From positions 6,204 to 70,203 of the forward strand of contig JAVBNI010000084.1 in the NCBI GenBank assembly GCA_031551645.1: DNA of 64,000 nt, read 5' to 3'. Origin of the DNA: JAIRLS01 sp031551645. Lineage in GTDB: Bacteria > Bacteroidota > Bacteroidia > Bacteroidales > UBA4181. The notes beneath the pieces are model-generated. The model ran no database searches. It saw only the letters and a list, made by a program, of their open reading frames with translations, and was not told the origin of the DNA. The translations under genes were made by a program, and so were the position numbers. Below are positions 1 through 8,808 of the stretch, in pieces. Numbering within the stretch: position 1 is the first letter of the stretch; the number at the start of each line of letters is the position of its first letter.

Positions 1-740
1 AATGTTGACAACACATCAGCTTGATGTTCTCCAACAACCACTGTTAATTCGAAATGTGCCGACGGTTCGTTATCTCTTGTGCGGATAGACCATCCGTCAC
101 GTTCTTCGACAACTTGCCGGCTACCTTTGTTGATCATCGGCTCGATACACAGAACCATGTTTTCTTTCAGCCGCACACCAACACCCCTGCGTCCGTAATT
201 CGGCACTTCGGGTCGTTCGTGCATTTTGGTTCCGATACCATGTCCGACTAATTCACGTACCACCGAATATCCATTGCTTTCGGCGTGATTTTGAATCACG
301 TATGCCAAATCGCCCATCCGGTTTTTTGAGACAGCTGCTTCAATGCCTTTGAATAAACATTCTTTAGTCACTTGAAGCAACTTGCGAGTGGACTCGCTTA
401 CTTCGCCTACCTGGAAGGTATATGCGCTGTCGCCATAGTACCCACCCCACAGGATGCCACAGTCGATAGAAATAATATCACCCTCTTTCAACACTACTGT
501 TTTGGATGGGATACCATGAACTACCTGGCTGTTAACAGAAGTACACAAGGTGTTTGGATAACCATTATAACCTTTAAATCCTGGTTTAGCGCCGTGATCA
601 AGAATAAATTCTTCTGCACGTGCATCCAATTCAAAAGTGGTAATACCCGGACGAACCATGCTTCCTACTTCAGCTAAGGTTTTTGATACCAGGATTGCAC
701 TCTTCCTGAGTAATTCTATTTCCTGTTTTGTTTTTACCAT
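1..740 (-). CDS. map: Methionine aminopeptidase type I (3' end beyond window)
   Basis: Removes the initiator methionine from nascent proteins in the cytosol. The frame opens with ATG at 738-740 (MVKTKQEIELLRKSA) and stays open to the left edge, giving about 246 residues. The family is usually about 250-265 aa, so only the last few residues are missing. Metal-binding and active-site blocks are visible: VVHGIPS, DIISIDCGILWGGYYGDSA (two Asp ligands), ELVGHGIG (His ligand), and MVLCIEPM plus a distal Glu in the ARDNEPSAHFELT-like segment. It starts 7 nt after the secY stop, which is the usual secY-map order of the spc operon in Bacteroidota. The assignment is firm. Confidence 0.95.
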   Translation of the reverse strand, partial: MVKTKQEIELLRKSAILVSKTLAEVGSMVRPGITTFELDARAEEFILDHGAKPGFKGYNGYPNTLCTSVNSQVVHGIPSKTVVLKEGDIISIDCGILWGGYYGDSAYTFQVGEVSESTRKLLQVTKECLFKGIEAAVSKNRMGDLAYVIQNHAESNGYSVVRELVGHGIGTKMHERPEVPNYGRRGVGVRLKENMVLCIEPMINKGSRQVVEERDGWSIRTRDNEPSAHFELTVVVGEHQADVLST

Positions 741-747
741 CAAAGAA

Positions 748-2079
748 CTAACTTCCTGAACGCCCTTTAATGCGGCCACTCTTCATTAATCCATCATAAT
801 GCCGCATCAGCAAATGACTTTCAATTTGCTGCAAAGTATCCAGAACAACACCCACCATGATCAACAGGGTAGTGCCTCCAAAGAACTGAGCAAAATGATA
901 GCTGATCCCCAATAATTTTGCAAACGCAGGCAATATAGCTACGAAAGCAAGGAAAAGGGAACCTGGCAATGTAATTTTCGACATGATGGAGTCTAAATAT
1001 TCAACTGTTTTCTTACCGGGTTTCACACCTGGAATAAATCCCCCGTTACGCTTCATATCTTCAGCCATTTGCGTCGGGTTGACCGTTATTGCGGTATAGA
1101 AATAAGTGAATAAAACAATTAAAAATGCGAATGTAAAATTATACCAGAATCCTGTTACATTGGTGAATGCGGTTAAAAATCCGCTCATTTTATCACCACT
1201 TGCGGTGAACCCGGCAACTGTAACGGGAATAAACATCAATGCCTGTGCAAAGATAATTGGCATTACACCGGCTGCATTGACTTTTAAAGGTATATACTGG
1301 CGAACGCCACCGTATTGTTTGTTTCCGACGATACGTTTGGCATATTGTACGGGAATTTTCCTCGTACCTTGCACCAAGAGAATAGAGGTAGCAATAACTG
1401 CCAACCAGATGACAATTTCCACCAGGAAAGCAACCAATCCTCCACCTTGATTTTCAAGACGCATGGCCAGTTCTTCAAACAACGACCGAGGGAGACGAGC
1501 AATGATACCAACCATGATGATCAGTGAAATACCATTGCCGATACCTTTGTCGGTGATTCTTTCCCCCAGCCACATGATAAACATCGTTCCGCTGATGAGG
1601 ATGATGGTAGAAAATACAGTAAACCATGTACCGCGCAGTAAAAATGCCGTCATGGGTAATTGTGCGTGCAGGTTGGCCAAATAAGTGGGGGCCTGGAAAA
1701 TCAAAATCACCACAGTAAGATAACGTGTGATTTGATTGATTTTACGACGTCCGCTTTCTCCTTCTCTCTGCATCTTCTGGAAAAACGGTATTGCCATACC
1801 CAACAACTGCACTACGATAGATGCTGAGATGTAGGGCATAATTCCCAAAGCAACAACCGATGCATTCGAAAATGCACCTCCCGAAAACATGTCCAGCAAC
1901 CCCATTACACCACCTGCTGTTTGCGTTTTTAACGCTGTAAGCTGGTGCGGGTCTATCCCCGGAAGGGTCACAAACGAACAAAGCCTGTATATCAATAGTA
2001 TTCCTAAGGTATACAGAATCCTTGAACGTAAGTCTTCAATTTTCCAAATGTTTTTAATAGTTTGAATAAAAGCCTTCAT
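748..2079 (-). CDS. secY: Preprotein translocase subunit SecY
   Basis: Core pore-forming subunit of the Sec translocon in the inner membrane. The product is 443 aa with about ten hydrophobic segments, the normal size and topology. Recognisable family segments include LGIMPYISASIVVQL (TM2 region), QREGESGRRKINQITRYLT (cytoplasmic loop), GIGNGISLIIMVGI and a GTRKIPVQYAKR loop. The last cytoplasmic region (FIPGVKPGKKTVEYLD) is also typical. It lies 3 nt after rplO and 7 nt before map, so it is cotranscribed with the ribosomal proteins. Confidence 0.97.
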   Translation of the reverse strand: MKAFIQTIKNIWKIEDLRSRILYTLGILLIYRLCSFVTLPGIDPHQLTALKTQTAGGVMGLLDMFSGGAFSNASVVALGIMPYISASIVVQLLGMAIPFFQKMQREGESGRRKINQITRYLTVVILIFQAPTYLANLHAQLPMTAFLLRGTWFTVFSTIILISGTMFIMWLGERITDKGIGNGISLIIMVGIIARLPRSLFEELAMRLENQGGGLVAFLVEIVIWLAVIATSILLVQGTRKIPVQYAKRIVGNKQYGGVRQYIPLKVNAAGVMPIIFAQALMFIPVTVAGFTASGDKMSGFLTAFTNVTGFWYNFTFAFLIVLFTYFYTAITVNPTQMAEDMKRNGGFIPGVKPGKKTVEYLDSIMSKITLPGSLFLAFVAILPAFAKLLGISYHFAQFFGGTTLLIMVGVVLDTLQQIESHLLMRHYDGLMKSGRIKGRSGS

Positions 2080-2082
2080 TCT

Positions 2083-2535
2083 TTATTGTATTACGGCTGC
2101 CGTTCCTTCTACTGCTTCAATAGCGGCTTTTGCCGAATTAGAAAATGCGTGTGCTTTAACTTCCAGTTTTTTAGTCAATGTACCATTACCCAAGATTTTG
2201 ACCAAACTGTTTTTGGGCGCTAACCCTGCGTTGATCAAAGTTGCTACATCAATGGATACAATACCTGTCTTTTCGGCAAAAGCTTCCAACACATCAAGAT
2301 TGACTGCTTTGTATTCTTTGCGGAATTTATTTTTGAAACCGAATTTGGGAACGCGGCGTTGCAGAGGCATTTGACCACCTTCGAACCCGATCTTTTTCGA
2401 GTATCCGGAGATTGCTTTCTGTCCTTTATGCCCTTTTGTGGAAGTACCGCCTTTACCGCTTCCCTGACCACGGCCAAGCCGTTTTCCCTGAGTTTTCACC
2501 GACCCGGTGGCCGGTTTCAGACTACTTAAATTCAT
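2083..2535 (-). CDS. rplO: 50S ribosomal protein L15
   Basis: Late-assembly protein of the large subunit. At 150 aa it has the usual length. The Gly/Lys/Arg-rich N-terminal extension (GKRLGRGQGSGKGGTSTKGHKGQKA) that threads into 23S rRNA is clear, followed by the globular FEGGQMPLQRRVPKFGF segment. It sits between rpmD and secY with short gaps, as in the standard spc operon. Confidence 0.97.
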   Translation of the reverse strand: MNLSSLKPATGSVKTQGKRLGRGQGSGKGGTSTKGHKGQKAISGYSKKIGFEGGQMPLQRRVPKFGFKNKFRKEYKAVNLDVLEAFAEKTGIVSIDVATLINAGLAPKNSLVKILGNGTLTKKLEVKAHAFSNSAKAAIEAVEGTAAVIQ

Positions 2536-2570
2536 TTGATTCTTATCTTATTTAATATAAGTTTACTCTT

Positions 2571-2747
2571 CTATTTCTCAATACTTACCAAATGGTTCAC
2601 CTTAGCTACCATACCCATAATTTGGGGAGTTTCCTCATGTTCTACGGTTGAATTCACTTTACCCAATCCCAGAGCCTTAATAGTGGCTACTTGGCGTTTG
2701 TTGGATCCAATGATGCTACTCTTCAATGTAATACGAATTTTTGCCAT
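2571..2747 (-). CDS. rpmD: 50S ribosomal protein L30
   Basis: A 58-aa gene read directly on the minus strand: ATG at 2745-2747, stop TAG at 2571-2573. The product begins MAKIRITLKSSIIGSNKRQ, continues through VATIKALGLGKVNSTVEHE and ends NHLVSIEK. This is the complete small L30 fold with its typical IG..KRQVATIKALGLGK core. It lies 14 nt after rpsE and 35 nt before rplO, its expected operon place. Confidence 0.95.
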   Translation of the reverse strand: MAKIRITLKSSIIGSNKRQVATIKALGLGKVNSTVEHEETPQIMGMVAKVNHLVSIEK

Positions 2748-2761
2748 TGTCTTCGAATAAA

Positions 2762-3277
2762 TTAACCGTTAAAAACACTGTCAACACTAATACCACGTTG
2801 CTTGGCAATGGTACGGGCATCACGGAGTTCCATCAACGCCTCGAAAGTGGCTTTCACCAGATTGTGAGGGTTGGACGAACCTTTCGATTTTGCCAATACG
2901 TCGCGTACGCCAACGCTTTCGAGTACAGCACGCATAGCGCCCCCTGCCTTAACACCCGTACCGGGCGATGCAGGCTTCATGAACACAGTAGCTCCACCAT
3001 AGCGGGCTATTTGTTCGTGAGGTAATGTTCCGTTAAGGATAGGAACTTTAATGAGGTTTTTCTTGGCGTCTTCAATACCTTTGGAAATCGCTGAAGTCAC
3101 TTCATTGGATTTTCCCAAGCCGTAACCTACGATACCATTTTCGTCGCCTACGACAACAATGGCTGAGAAACTGAATGTACGACCACCCTTGGTTACCTTG
3201 GTTACACGCTGGATGCTGACCAACCTGTCCTTCAATTCTAAATCGGCCGTTTTTACTTTACGAATACTTGTTGACAT
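2762..3277 (-). CDS. rpsE: 30S ribosomal protein S5
   Basis: Small-subunit protein that helps keep decoding accurate and contacts S4. The 171-aa product carries the double-stranded-RNA-binding-like N-terminal domain (LVSIQRVTKVTKGGRTFSFS, VVVGDENGIVGYGLGKSNEV) and the C-terminal domain (VFMKPASPGTGVKAGGAMRA, DVLAKSKGSSNPHNLVKAT). Length and order between rplR and rpmD are standard. Confidence 0.97.
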   Translation of the reverse strand: MSTSIRKVKTADLELKDRLVSIQRVTKVTKGGRTFSFSAIVVVGDENGIVGYGLGKSNEVTSAISKGIEDAKKNLIKVPILNGTLPHEQIARYGGATVFMKPASPGTGVKAGGAMRAVLESVGVRDVLAKSKGSSNPHNLVKATFEALMELRDARTIAKQRGISVDSVFNG

Positions 3278-3280
3278 ATA

Positions 3281-3637
3281 TTAAAATTTAAGTCCGCCTT
3301 CCCGTGCTGCGTCGGCCAACGTTTTAACTCTTCCATGATACAGATAGCCGTTACGATCGAAGACCACGTCGTTGATTCCTTTTGCCAAGGAACGTTCAGC
3401 GACTAATTTACCCACCTGTTTGGCTTGTTCTGTTTTATTTACTTTCTTTCCGGCAACCTCTTTACAACGTGACGAAGCGCTCAAAAGTGTAACGCCTGTA
3501 AGGTCATCGATTAGTTGCACATATATCTGGTTGTTACTACGAAAGACCGACATACGGGGCTTTTCGGCTGTCCCGGAAATCACTTTGCGGATTCTTTTTT
3601 TGATGCGGTCGCGCCTTTCTATCTTTGTTAATGCCAT
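3281..3637 (-). CDS. rplR: 50S ribosomal protein L18
   Basis: 5S rRNA-binding protein of the large-subunit central protuberance. The 118-aa product shows the basic N-terminus (IERRDRIKKRIRKVISG), RMSVFRSNNQIYVQLIDD and the C-terminal block DVVFDRNGYLYHGRVKTLADAAREGGL. It is followed after 3 nt by rpsE. Confidence 0.97.
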   Translation of the reverse strand: MALTKIERRDRIKKRIRKVISGTAEKPRMSVFRSNNQIYVQLIDDLTGVTLLSASSRCKEVAGKKVNKTEQAKQVGKLVAERSLAKGINDVVFDRNGYLYHGRVKTLADAAREGGLKF

Positions 3638-3671
3638 TTTATTTTCTGTTTAATATTGGGATTTAACAATA

Positions 3672-4229
3672 TTATTTTGCACTTGCCGATTTACCAGCTT
3701 TTCTTCTCAACGTTTCACCAACGAACTTGATACCTTTACCCTTGTATGGTTCAGGTGCACGCAACGAGCGGATTTTGGCAGCCACCTGTCCCAGCAATTG
3801 TTTGTCAATGCTTTCGAGGGTAATGATCGGGTTGGCGCGTTTTTCAGTTACCGTGGTCACCTTAACTTCGGCAGGCAACGCAAGTACAATATCGTGCGAA
3901 TAACCAAGGCTCATTTCAAGAAGTTGCCCTTTAGCTTCGGCACGGTATCCTACACCTACCAGTTCCTGTTTAATAGTGAAACCGGTCGACACGCCAGTAA
4001 CCATATTATTGAGCAAAGAACGGTATAATCCGTGTAACGAACGATGGCGTTTCTGGTCAGTGGGACGTGTAACAACCAAATTATTGTCTTCCACTTTTAC
4101 GGTAATGTCTACATCTACTTTCTGGCTTAATTGGCCGAGCGGACCTTTTACAACCACTGTATTGTCGGGTTGAACCGTAATTGTTACTTTAGCGGGTATT
4201 GCGATGGGTAATTTTCCTATCCTTGACAT
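3672..4229 (-). CDS. rplF: 50S ribosomal protein L6
   Basis: Large-subunit protein near the factor-binding region. The 185-aa product has the two tandem L6 folds. The N-terminus is MSRIGKLPIAIPAKV, then LHGLYRSLLNNMVTGVSTGF and VGVGYRAEAKG. The C-terminal signature PEPYKGKGIKFVGE precedes the basic tail RRKAGKSASAK. The gaps to rpsH and rplR (13 and 34 nt) fit one operon. Confidence 0.97.
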   Translation of the reverse strand: MSRIGKLPIAIPAKVTITVQPDNTVVVKGPLGQLSQKVDVDITVKVEDNNLVVTRPTDQKRHRSLHGLYRSLLNNMVTGVSTGFTIKQELVGVGYRAEAKGQLLEMSLGYSHDIVLALPAEVKVTTVTEKRANPIITLESIDKQLLGQVAAKIRSLRAPEPYKGKGIKFVGETLRRKAGKSASAK

Positions 4230-4242
4230 ACTATCCTCCTCA

Positions 4243-4647
4243 TTAATAAACGTAACATATTACTTCTCCACCAATACTTTTTGCACGGGCTTCTTTGTCT
4301 GTCATCACACCCTGGGATGTAGAAATAACAGCAATACCCAATCCGTTCAGGACGCGGGGAAGCTTGTCGTGACTCACATACTGGCGCAATCCGGGACGGC
4401 TTACGCGCTGAATAGACTTGATGGCGGGTTGTTTTGTCTCAGGATTGTATTTCAAGGCAATTTTGATATTTCCTTGTGGTTTGCCTTCTCCTGACTCTTC
4501 GAACTTGTAATTGAGAATGTAACCCTTTTCAAAAAGTATCTTTACAATATTTTTCTTGATATTCGATGCAGGACAGTCGACCACTCTGTGGCGAGCCATG
4601 ATCCCGTTACGAATACGGGTTAACAAATCTGCTATTGGATCAGTCAT
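4243..4647 (-). CDS. rpsH: 30S ribosomal protein S8
   Basis: Primary 16S rRNA-binding protein, and the autoregulator of the spc operon in Escherichia coli. The 134-aa product starts MTDPIADLLTRIRNG and has the RNA-binding C-terminal block (RVLNGLGIAVISTSQGVMTDKEARA). It is the first gene of this transcript. The upstream 300 bases hold no rpsN or rplE, which normally precede it, and instead carry a promoter-like box and a hairpin. That is an unusual break in the spc operon. Confidence 0.96.
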   Translation of the reverse strand: MTDPIADLLTRIRNGIMARHRVVDCPASNIKKNIVKILFEKGYILNYKFEESGEGKPQGNIKIALKYNPETKQPAIKSIQRVSRPGLRQYVSHDKLPRVLNGLGIAVISTSQGVMTDKEARAKSIGGEVICYVY

Positions 4648-4710
4648 TTTTACTGGTTTTTGATTTGTTTTAAATTAAAATTTAAAAATCGATATCCGAT
4701 AGATAATCAT

Positions 4711-4739
4711 GTGTTTCAAGTACATACTACTTGAAGCAC
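4711..4739 (-). promoter_or_regulatory. Leader hairpin upstream of rpsH
   Basis: The arms 4711-4722 and 4728-4739 pair over 12 positions (eleven Watson-Crick pairs and one G-T) around the 5-nt loop CATAC. The hairpin lies between the promoter-like box at 4781-4788 and the rpsH start, so it would be in the untranslated leader. No U-run follows on either strand, so a simple terminator is unlikely. A ribosomal-protein-binding leader is one possibility, but that is inference. Confidence 0.5.
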
Positions 4740-4780
4740 TATTTACCTATTATTTCAAACTACTTTAAAAATTTGGTGTG

Positions 4781-4788
4781 CAAAGTTA
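4781..4788 (-). promoter_or_regulatory. Promoter -7 box for the rpsH-map operon
   Basis: TAACTTTG on the minus strand matches the Bacteroidota -7 consensus TAnnTTTG exactly. It would give a leader of about 125 nt before the rpsH ATG. A clear -33 TTTG was not found at the usual spacing. Confidence 0.55.
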
Positions 4789-4916
4789 CATCTTTTTTTA
4801 ATAAAAACACGATGTTGATAAATATATTCAAAAAAATGTAATGAAGAAGTTATACATGGTGGATAGATTTTCCATAATCCGCATCCGGAGGGTATCGGTA
4901 TCAAATTTTAATTGCG

Positions 4917-4924
4917 TATTTTTG
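4917..4924 (+). promoter_or_regulatory. Promoter -7 box for the secreted hypothetical gene
   Basis: TATTTTTG on the plus strand fits TAnnTTTG and lies 26 nt before the preferred ATG at 4950. No convincing -33 element is visible. Confidence 0.4.
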
Positions 4925-4949
4925 TAAAAATTATTTGTATAATCATTTT

Positions 4950-5531
4950 ATGAAAGTATACTTTTTGATTTCTTTTTCATTATTGTTTTGTTACACAGGG
5001 CTATTTGCACAGGATTTACAAAAAGCAAAGAAAGCGGATCCTATTGTATGGTGCGGGATTGATTTTACAAGAGCCAAGTTTGTCAGGATAACCGAAACTG
5101 CTCAGCAGGTAAAAGATGTTCTGGAACCCATCAACAACCTGATACCTTCAGAACCGAACAAGTACAATATTTCCAAATATTTTGAAAAGCAAACGGTATT
5201 GATCAGTTTGACGACGGTACAAAAACGTAATGAGGGGATCAATCCTTCCAAGTTGTTGGCTGCCGATCCGATAACATTGACCCGCGACGATATACAAGAA
5301 GTTGTGTCTGCATACGCCGGAGTATCTAACAAAGCGGCTACCGGATTGATATTTGTCGTTGAAAACTGTGACAAATCTGCCCTACAGGCTTCCATATATG
5401 TCTGTTTTTTTGATATCGGAACAGGAAAAATAATCTATATGGCCAAAGACGAAGGGAAACCACGCGGCTTCGGTTTGAGAAATTATTGGGCAGGCGCTGT
5501 CTACCAGGTCATGAAAAATTGGACATATTAG
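4950..5531 (+). CDS. Secreted hypothetical protein
   Basis: About 193 aa starting at ATG 4950. A TTG at 4935 in the same frame would only add five residues ahead of the signal peptide. The N-terminus (MKVYFLISFSLLFCYTGLFA followed by Q) is a clear signal peptide with a Bacteroidota-style cleavage before Gln. The mature part contains IVWCGIDFTRAKFVRIT, a central ITLTRDDIQEVVSAYAG and a C-terminal FVVENCDKSALQASIYV plus FFDIGTGKI, which suggests a mixed alpha/beta domain. No catalytic motif was recognised. I believe homologous secreted proteins of unknown role occur in Bacteroidales, but could not search. Confidence 0.75.
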   Translation: MKVYFLISFSLLFCYTGLFAQDLQKAKKADPIVWCGIDFTRAKFVRITETAQQVKDVLEPINNLIPSEPNKYNISKYFEKQTVLISLTTVQKRNEGINPSKLLAADPITLTRDDIQEVVSAYAGVSNKAATGLIFVVENCDKSALQASIYVCFFDIGTGKIIYMAKDEGKPRGFGLRNYWAGAVYQVMKNWTY

Positions 5532-5570
5532 GCCGGTAGTTTTTGATATTACAACCTAAAGTGTAGCGAT

Positions 5571-8500
5571 ATCAGCAACCTTACCATATATAATGCATCA
5601 GCGGGTTCAGGGAAAACTTATACCCTGAGTCGGGAGTATATCAGACTTTTGCTGGAAAATCCGGATTATCACCGCCGTATTCTTGCTGTAACTTTTACCA
5701 ATAAGGCTACCGAGGAGATGAAGATACGCATTGTTCGCGAGCTTCATCGCATGAGTCGGCGTGAGGATGACGCTTACATACGTTCGCTGGCTGTTGAAAC
5801 AGGGTTACACGAGAATAATATTCCCGGTATTGCCAGGGAAGCGATGGCTCATATTCTGCACGATTATTCTCATTTTTCGGTAGTCACCATCGATAGTTTT
5901 TTTCAGAAGGTGATCCGTGCATTTGCCCGTGAAATGGGACTTTATGCCGGATATAATGTCGAATTGGACCAATCTACTGTATTGGATGAAGCCATCGACC
6001 TGATGCTGGACGGATTGGGTGAAAACGATTACCTGAAAGACTGGTTGGTGGATTGGGCCAAGAAAAAGATCGAGGGTGGCAAATCGTGGAACTTCAAGAA
6101 TGATATCCACAGGCTTGGTCATGAGATTTTTAGTGAGAACCTGAAAAAGATGGATATGGAATTGTTGGGTGAAATTACCGATAAAAACCGTATCGAATCA
6201 TTTGGGGCAAAACTCGATCAAATGGTGTCTGCCTACATGGAGAAACTTCAAAGTATCGGATTACACGCCATGTCTGTGATTTCCGCTTATGGACTTACGG
6301 CTGACGATTTTGTCCAGAAGGGCAGGGGAGTGGCCGGTTATTTTCGGAAATTGTCCGAGGGACAAAATCCTGTCCCCAACAGTTATGTACAAAAAGCGCT
6401 GGACGACATCAGCGGATGGTGTAGCAAATCTTCATATAGGAAAAACGATGTGGAACAGGCATATTACAATGGGTTGTTCGATATCCTACAGGAAGCATAT
6501 TTGTTCCAGACAGATAATGCTGTGCAGTTTGCTTCGGCCCAGGTCGTGTTGAAACAGCTCAACGTCTTGGGTATATTGTCCGATCTGACGCATCATGTGA
6601 AGGAGTACGCCCGCGGGCAGAATCTGTTTCTGTTGTCTGAAGCGTCGGGGTTTCTCAAAACGATTATTGCTGGTACCGATGCACCTTTCATATACGAACG
6701 GGTAGGAAGTTTCTACAATCATTTCATGATCGATGAATTCCAGGATACATCGGCTATCCAGTGGGATAATTTCCGTCCGTTGGTGGTTAACAGTCTTGGT
6801 TCGGGGTATGCCGACTGGATTGTAGGCGATGTGAAACAATCTATTTACCGTTGGCGCAACACCGATTGGAAAATACTCTCCGAACAGGTGGAATATGATC
6901 TGGGTAAACAAAATGTATCCAAGCAATCGTTGGATACCAACTGGCGGAGCGATCCCCGGGTGATACACTTTAACAATGCATTTTTTCGTGCTGCGGTAAG
7001 GCACATGTGTCAGGCTTTCATGCTGGACGAAGAGGATGCTGTTGCCGGTGAGGACTATCTTTCCCAATTGCTGACAGATATGATCCGGGCATATAATGAT
7101 TCGTACCAGGAATTACCGGAGCACAAGATGGGGAATACGGAGGGATATGTCCGTTTGTCAATGATTCCCGAAGAAAAAGACGATGAAGAAAGCTGGCAGG
7201 AAAAAGTATTGAATGAGTTGCCTGTCCAAATAGAACAATTACAGGACTTGGGCTACTCTTTGTCCGATATTGCCGTTCTGGTGCGTGAGAACAAGGAAGC
7301 CCAGATTATTGCCGACATGCTGCTGGCATACAGGCAAGCACATCCGGATTCGGGTTATCGGTATGATGTCCTTTCCAATGAGTCGTTGCTCATCAAAAAT
7401 GCTTCGTCAGTAAAATGGTTGGTTGCAGCCATGCGTTATATTGTTGATCCCGACGACCTTATCAATAAGGCTTTTTTGCAATACGAATACCAACATTATT
7501 TAAAGCCTGTCAACAGTCAAGTAGTAGATGTGTCCGGGATCTCCCGGGAGGATTTGCAGCAATGGCGTGGTCTGCCCGTATACGAATTGACAGATAAGCT
7601 GATACAAATCAGTGGTTTGTTTTCCAACCCGGAACAGGCGCCCTTTGTTCAGGCGTTCCAGGACATACTCCTTCAATATACGCGTCGTGAAGCGACCGAC
7701 CTGCGTGCATTCCTTGAATGGTGGGACGAGAAGAAAGACAAACAATACCTCACCATGCCCGATGGACAGGATGCCATACGATTGATCACCATTCACAAGT
7801 CGAAAGGCCTGGAGTTTGACGCTGTGATTATCCCCTTTTGTGATTGGCCGTTGGCGAAAGAAGGGCGGATATTATGGTGCCAACCCGAAAAAGAACCATT
7901 CAACGATATGCAATTACTACCGTTGAAATTTGAACAGGCGCTTCGTAATACGATTTTTGTGAAGGATTATCTCAGGGAAAAAATGCTCTCATATATCGAC
8001 AATCTCAATTTGTTATATGTGGCTTTTACCCGTGCCCGTAAGTCATTGTTTGTCTACACGCCTTATCAGGAAAAGGAGAGTTTTACCACCGTCAAGGACC
8101 TGCTTCGCCGCATCTGGCATCAACCGGAAGGTGATGTTGAAGGGGCTTCTGTCGTATCAGACCGTCACTACATCGATTTGGCCGAACACTGGGATACTGA
8201 GGCTCATTGTTTCGAATTAGGAACATTGAGCAGACCCGAAACCAAACGCGAAAGTACCGCAAACGAACAGGCCGCATACTTTGATAGCCTGTCAAGGCGT
8301 AGTTGGAATTACGTGGCGCATGTCACCCGGAACAGTGCATATTTTACGAGTGGTAAGCAACAAAATGTTCAAATGGACAAAGGCCGGTTGCTGCATGACG
8401 TTTTTCGCAACATTGTCACCACTACCGATTTGGAACGTTGCCTCAATGGGTTGATTGTCGAAGGCAAATTATCAGAATCCGAACGAACGCACCTTGCCGG

Positions 8501-8801
8501 TACAATCAGATTGGCGTTACAGGATCCGGTGGTTAACCGGTGGTTTTCTCCCGATGTCCGGGTGAAAACAGAAACCGATATCCTGCTTCCCGATGGAACC
8601 ATTGCCCGTCCCGACCGGATGGTTTTCGACGAAACAAAATTGCAAGTGATTGATTATAAATTTGGAGAACAGGAGTCACCCGGTTACCAAAGACAGGTTT
8701 TGTATTATATGCGCCATTTGAAAGATATGGGATATACCTTTGTCGAAGGCTTCTTATGGTATGTTACATTAAACAAAGTATTAAAAGTTAACCAAAATTA
8801 A
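5571..8801 (+). CDS. AddA-like UvrD-family helicase with C-terminal nuclease (start codon unclear)
   Basis: Double-strand-break end-processing helicase/exonuclease, about 1,076 aa. The Walker A motif ASAGSGKT (residues about 9-16, coded from 5595) lies upstream of the first TTG at 5649, so translation must begin earlier. Between the in-frame stop at 5544-5546 and Walker A there is no ATG, GTG or TTG. The coordinate given uses ATC at 5571. Helicase motifs: TFTNKATEEM (Ia), DEFQDTS near 388 (II), GDVKQSIYRWR near 419 (III), LDTNWRSDPRV (IV), TIHKSKGLEFD near 740 (V), LLYVAFTRAR near 814 (VI). A PD-(D/E)XK nuclease ends the protein (RPDRMVFDE, VIDYKFGEQ near 1026, QRQVLYYM). No addB partner is adjacent. 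The gene overlaps nothing and is 7 nt from the mannosidase. Confidence 0.88.
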   Translation: MSNLTIYNASAGSGKTYTLSREYIRLLLENPDYHRRILAVTFTNKATEEMKIRIVRELHRMSRREDDAYIRSLAVETGLHENNIPGIAREAMAHILHDYSHFSVVTIDSFFQKVIRAFAREMGLYAGYNVELDQSTVLDEAIDLMLDGLGENDYLKDWLVDWAKKKIEGGKSWNFKNDIHRLGHEIFSENLKKMDMELLGEITDKNRIESFGAKLDQMVSAYMEKLQSIGLHAMSVISAYGLTADDFVQKGRGVAGYFRKLSEGQNPVPNSYVQKALDDISGWCSKSSYRKNDVEQAYYNGLFDILQEAYLFQTDNAVQFASAQVVLKQLNVLGILSDLTHHVKEYARGQNLFLLSEASGFLKTIIAGTDAPFIYERVGSFYNHFMIDEFQDTSAIQWDNFRPLVVNSLGSGYADWIVGDVKQSIYRWRNTDWKILSEQVEYDLGKQNVSKQSLDTNWRSDPRVIHFNNAFFRAAVRHMCQAFMLDEEDAVAGEDYLSQLLTDMIRAYNDSYQELPEHKMGNTEGYVRLSMIPEEKDDEESWQEKVLNELPVQIEQLQDLGYSLSDIAVLVRENKEAQIIADMLLAYRQAHPDSGYRYDVLSNESLLIKNASSVKWLVAAMRYIVDPDDLINKAFLQYEYQHYLKPVNSQVVDVSGISREDLQQWRGLPVYELTDKLIQISGLFSNPEQAPFVQAFQDILLQYTRREATDLRAFLEWWDEKKDKQYLTMPDGQDAIRLITIHKSKGLEFDAVIIPFCDWPLAKEGRILWCQPEKEPFNDMQLLPLKFEQALRNTIFVKDYLREKMLSYIDNLNLLYVAFTRARKSLFVYTPYQEKESFTTVKDLLRRIWHQPEGDVEGASVVSDRHYIDLAEHWDTEAHCFELGTLSRPETKRESTANEQAAYFDSLSRRSWNYVAHVTRNSAYFTSGKQQNVQMDKGRLLHDVFRNIVTTTDLERCLNGLIVEGKLSESERTHLAGTIRLALQDPVVNRWFSPDVRVKTETDILLPDGTIARPDRMVFDETKLQVIDYKFGEQESPGYQRQVLYYMRHLKDMGYTFVEGFLWYVTLNKVLKVNQN

Positions 8802-8808
8802 TAGATTC

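Larger units (their letters stand above)
4648..4949. other. Intergenic region between rpsH and the divergent hypothetical gene
   Basis: About 300 bases with no gene. The frame of rpsN (expected here) is absent. The region holds outward-facing promoter-like boxes on both strands and a 12-bp hairpin in the presumed rpsH leader, listed separately. Confidence 0.8.

Noticed and set aside
5649..8801. TTG at 5649 as the start of the helicase-nuclease
   Set aside because: It would remove the Walker A motif, which is coded upstream in the same frame, so the real start must be earlier.
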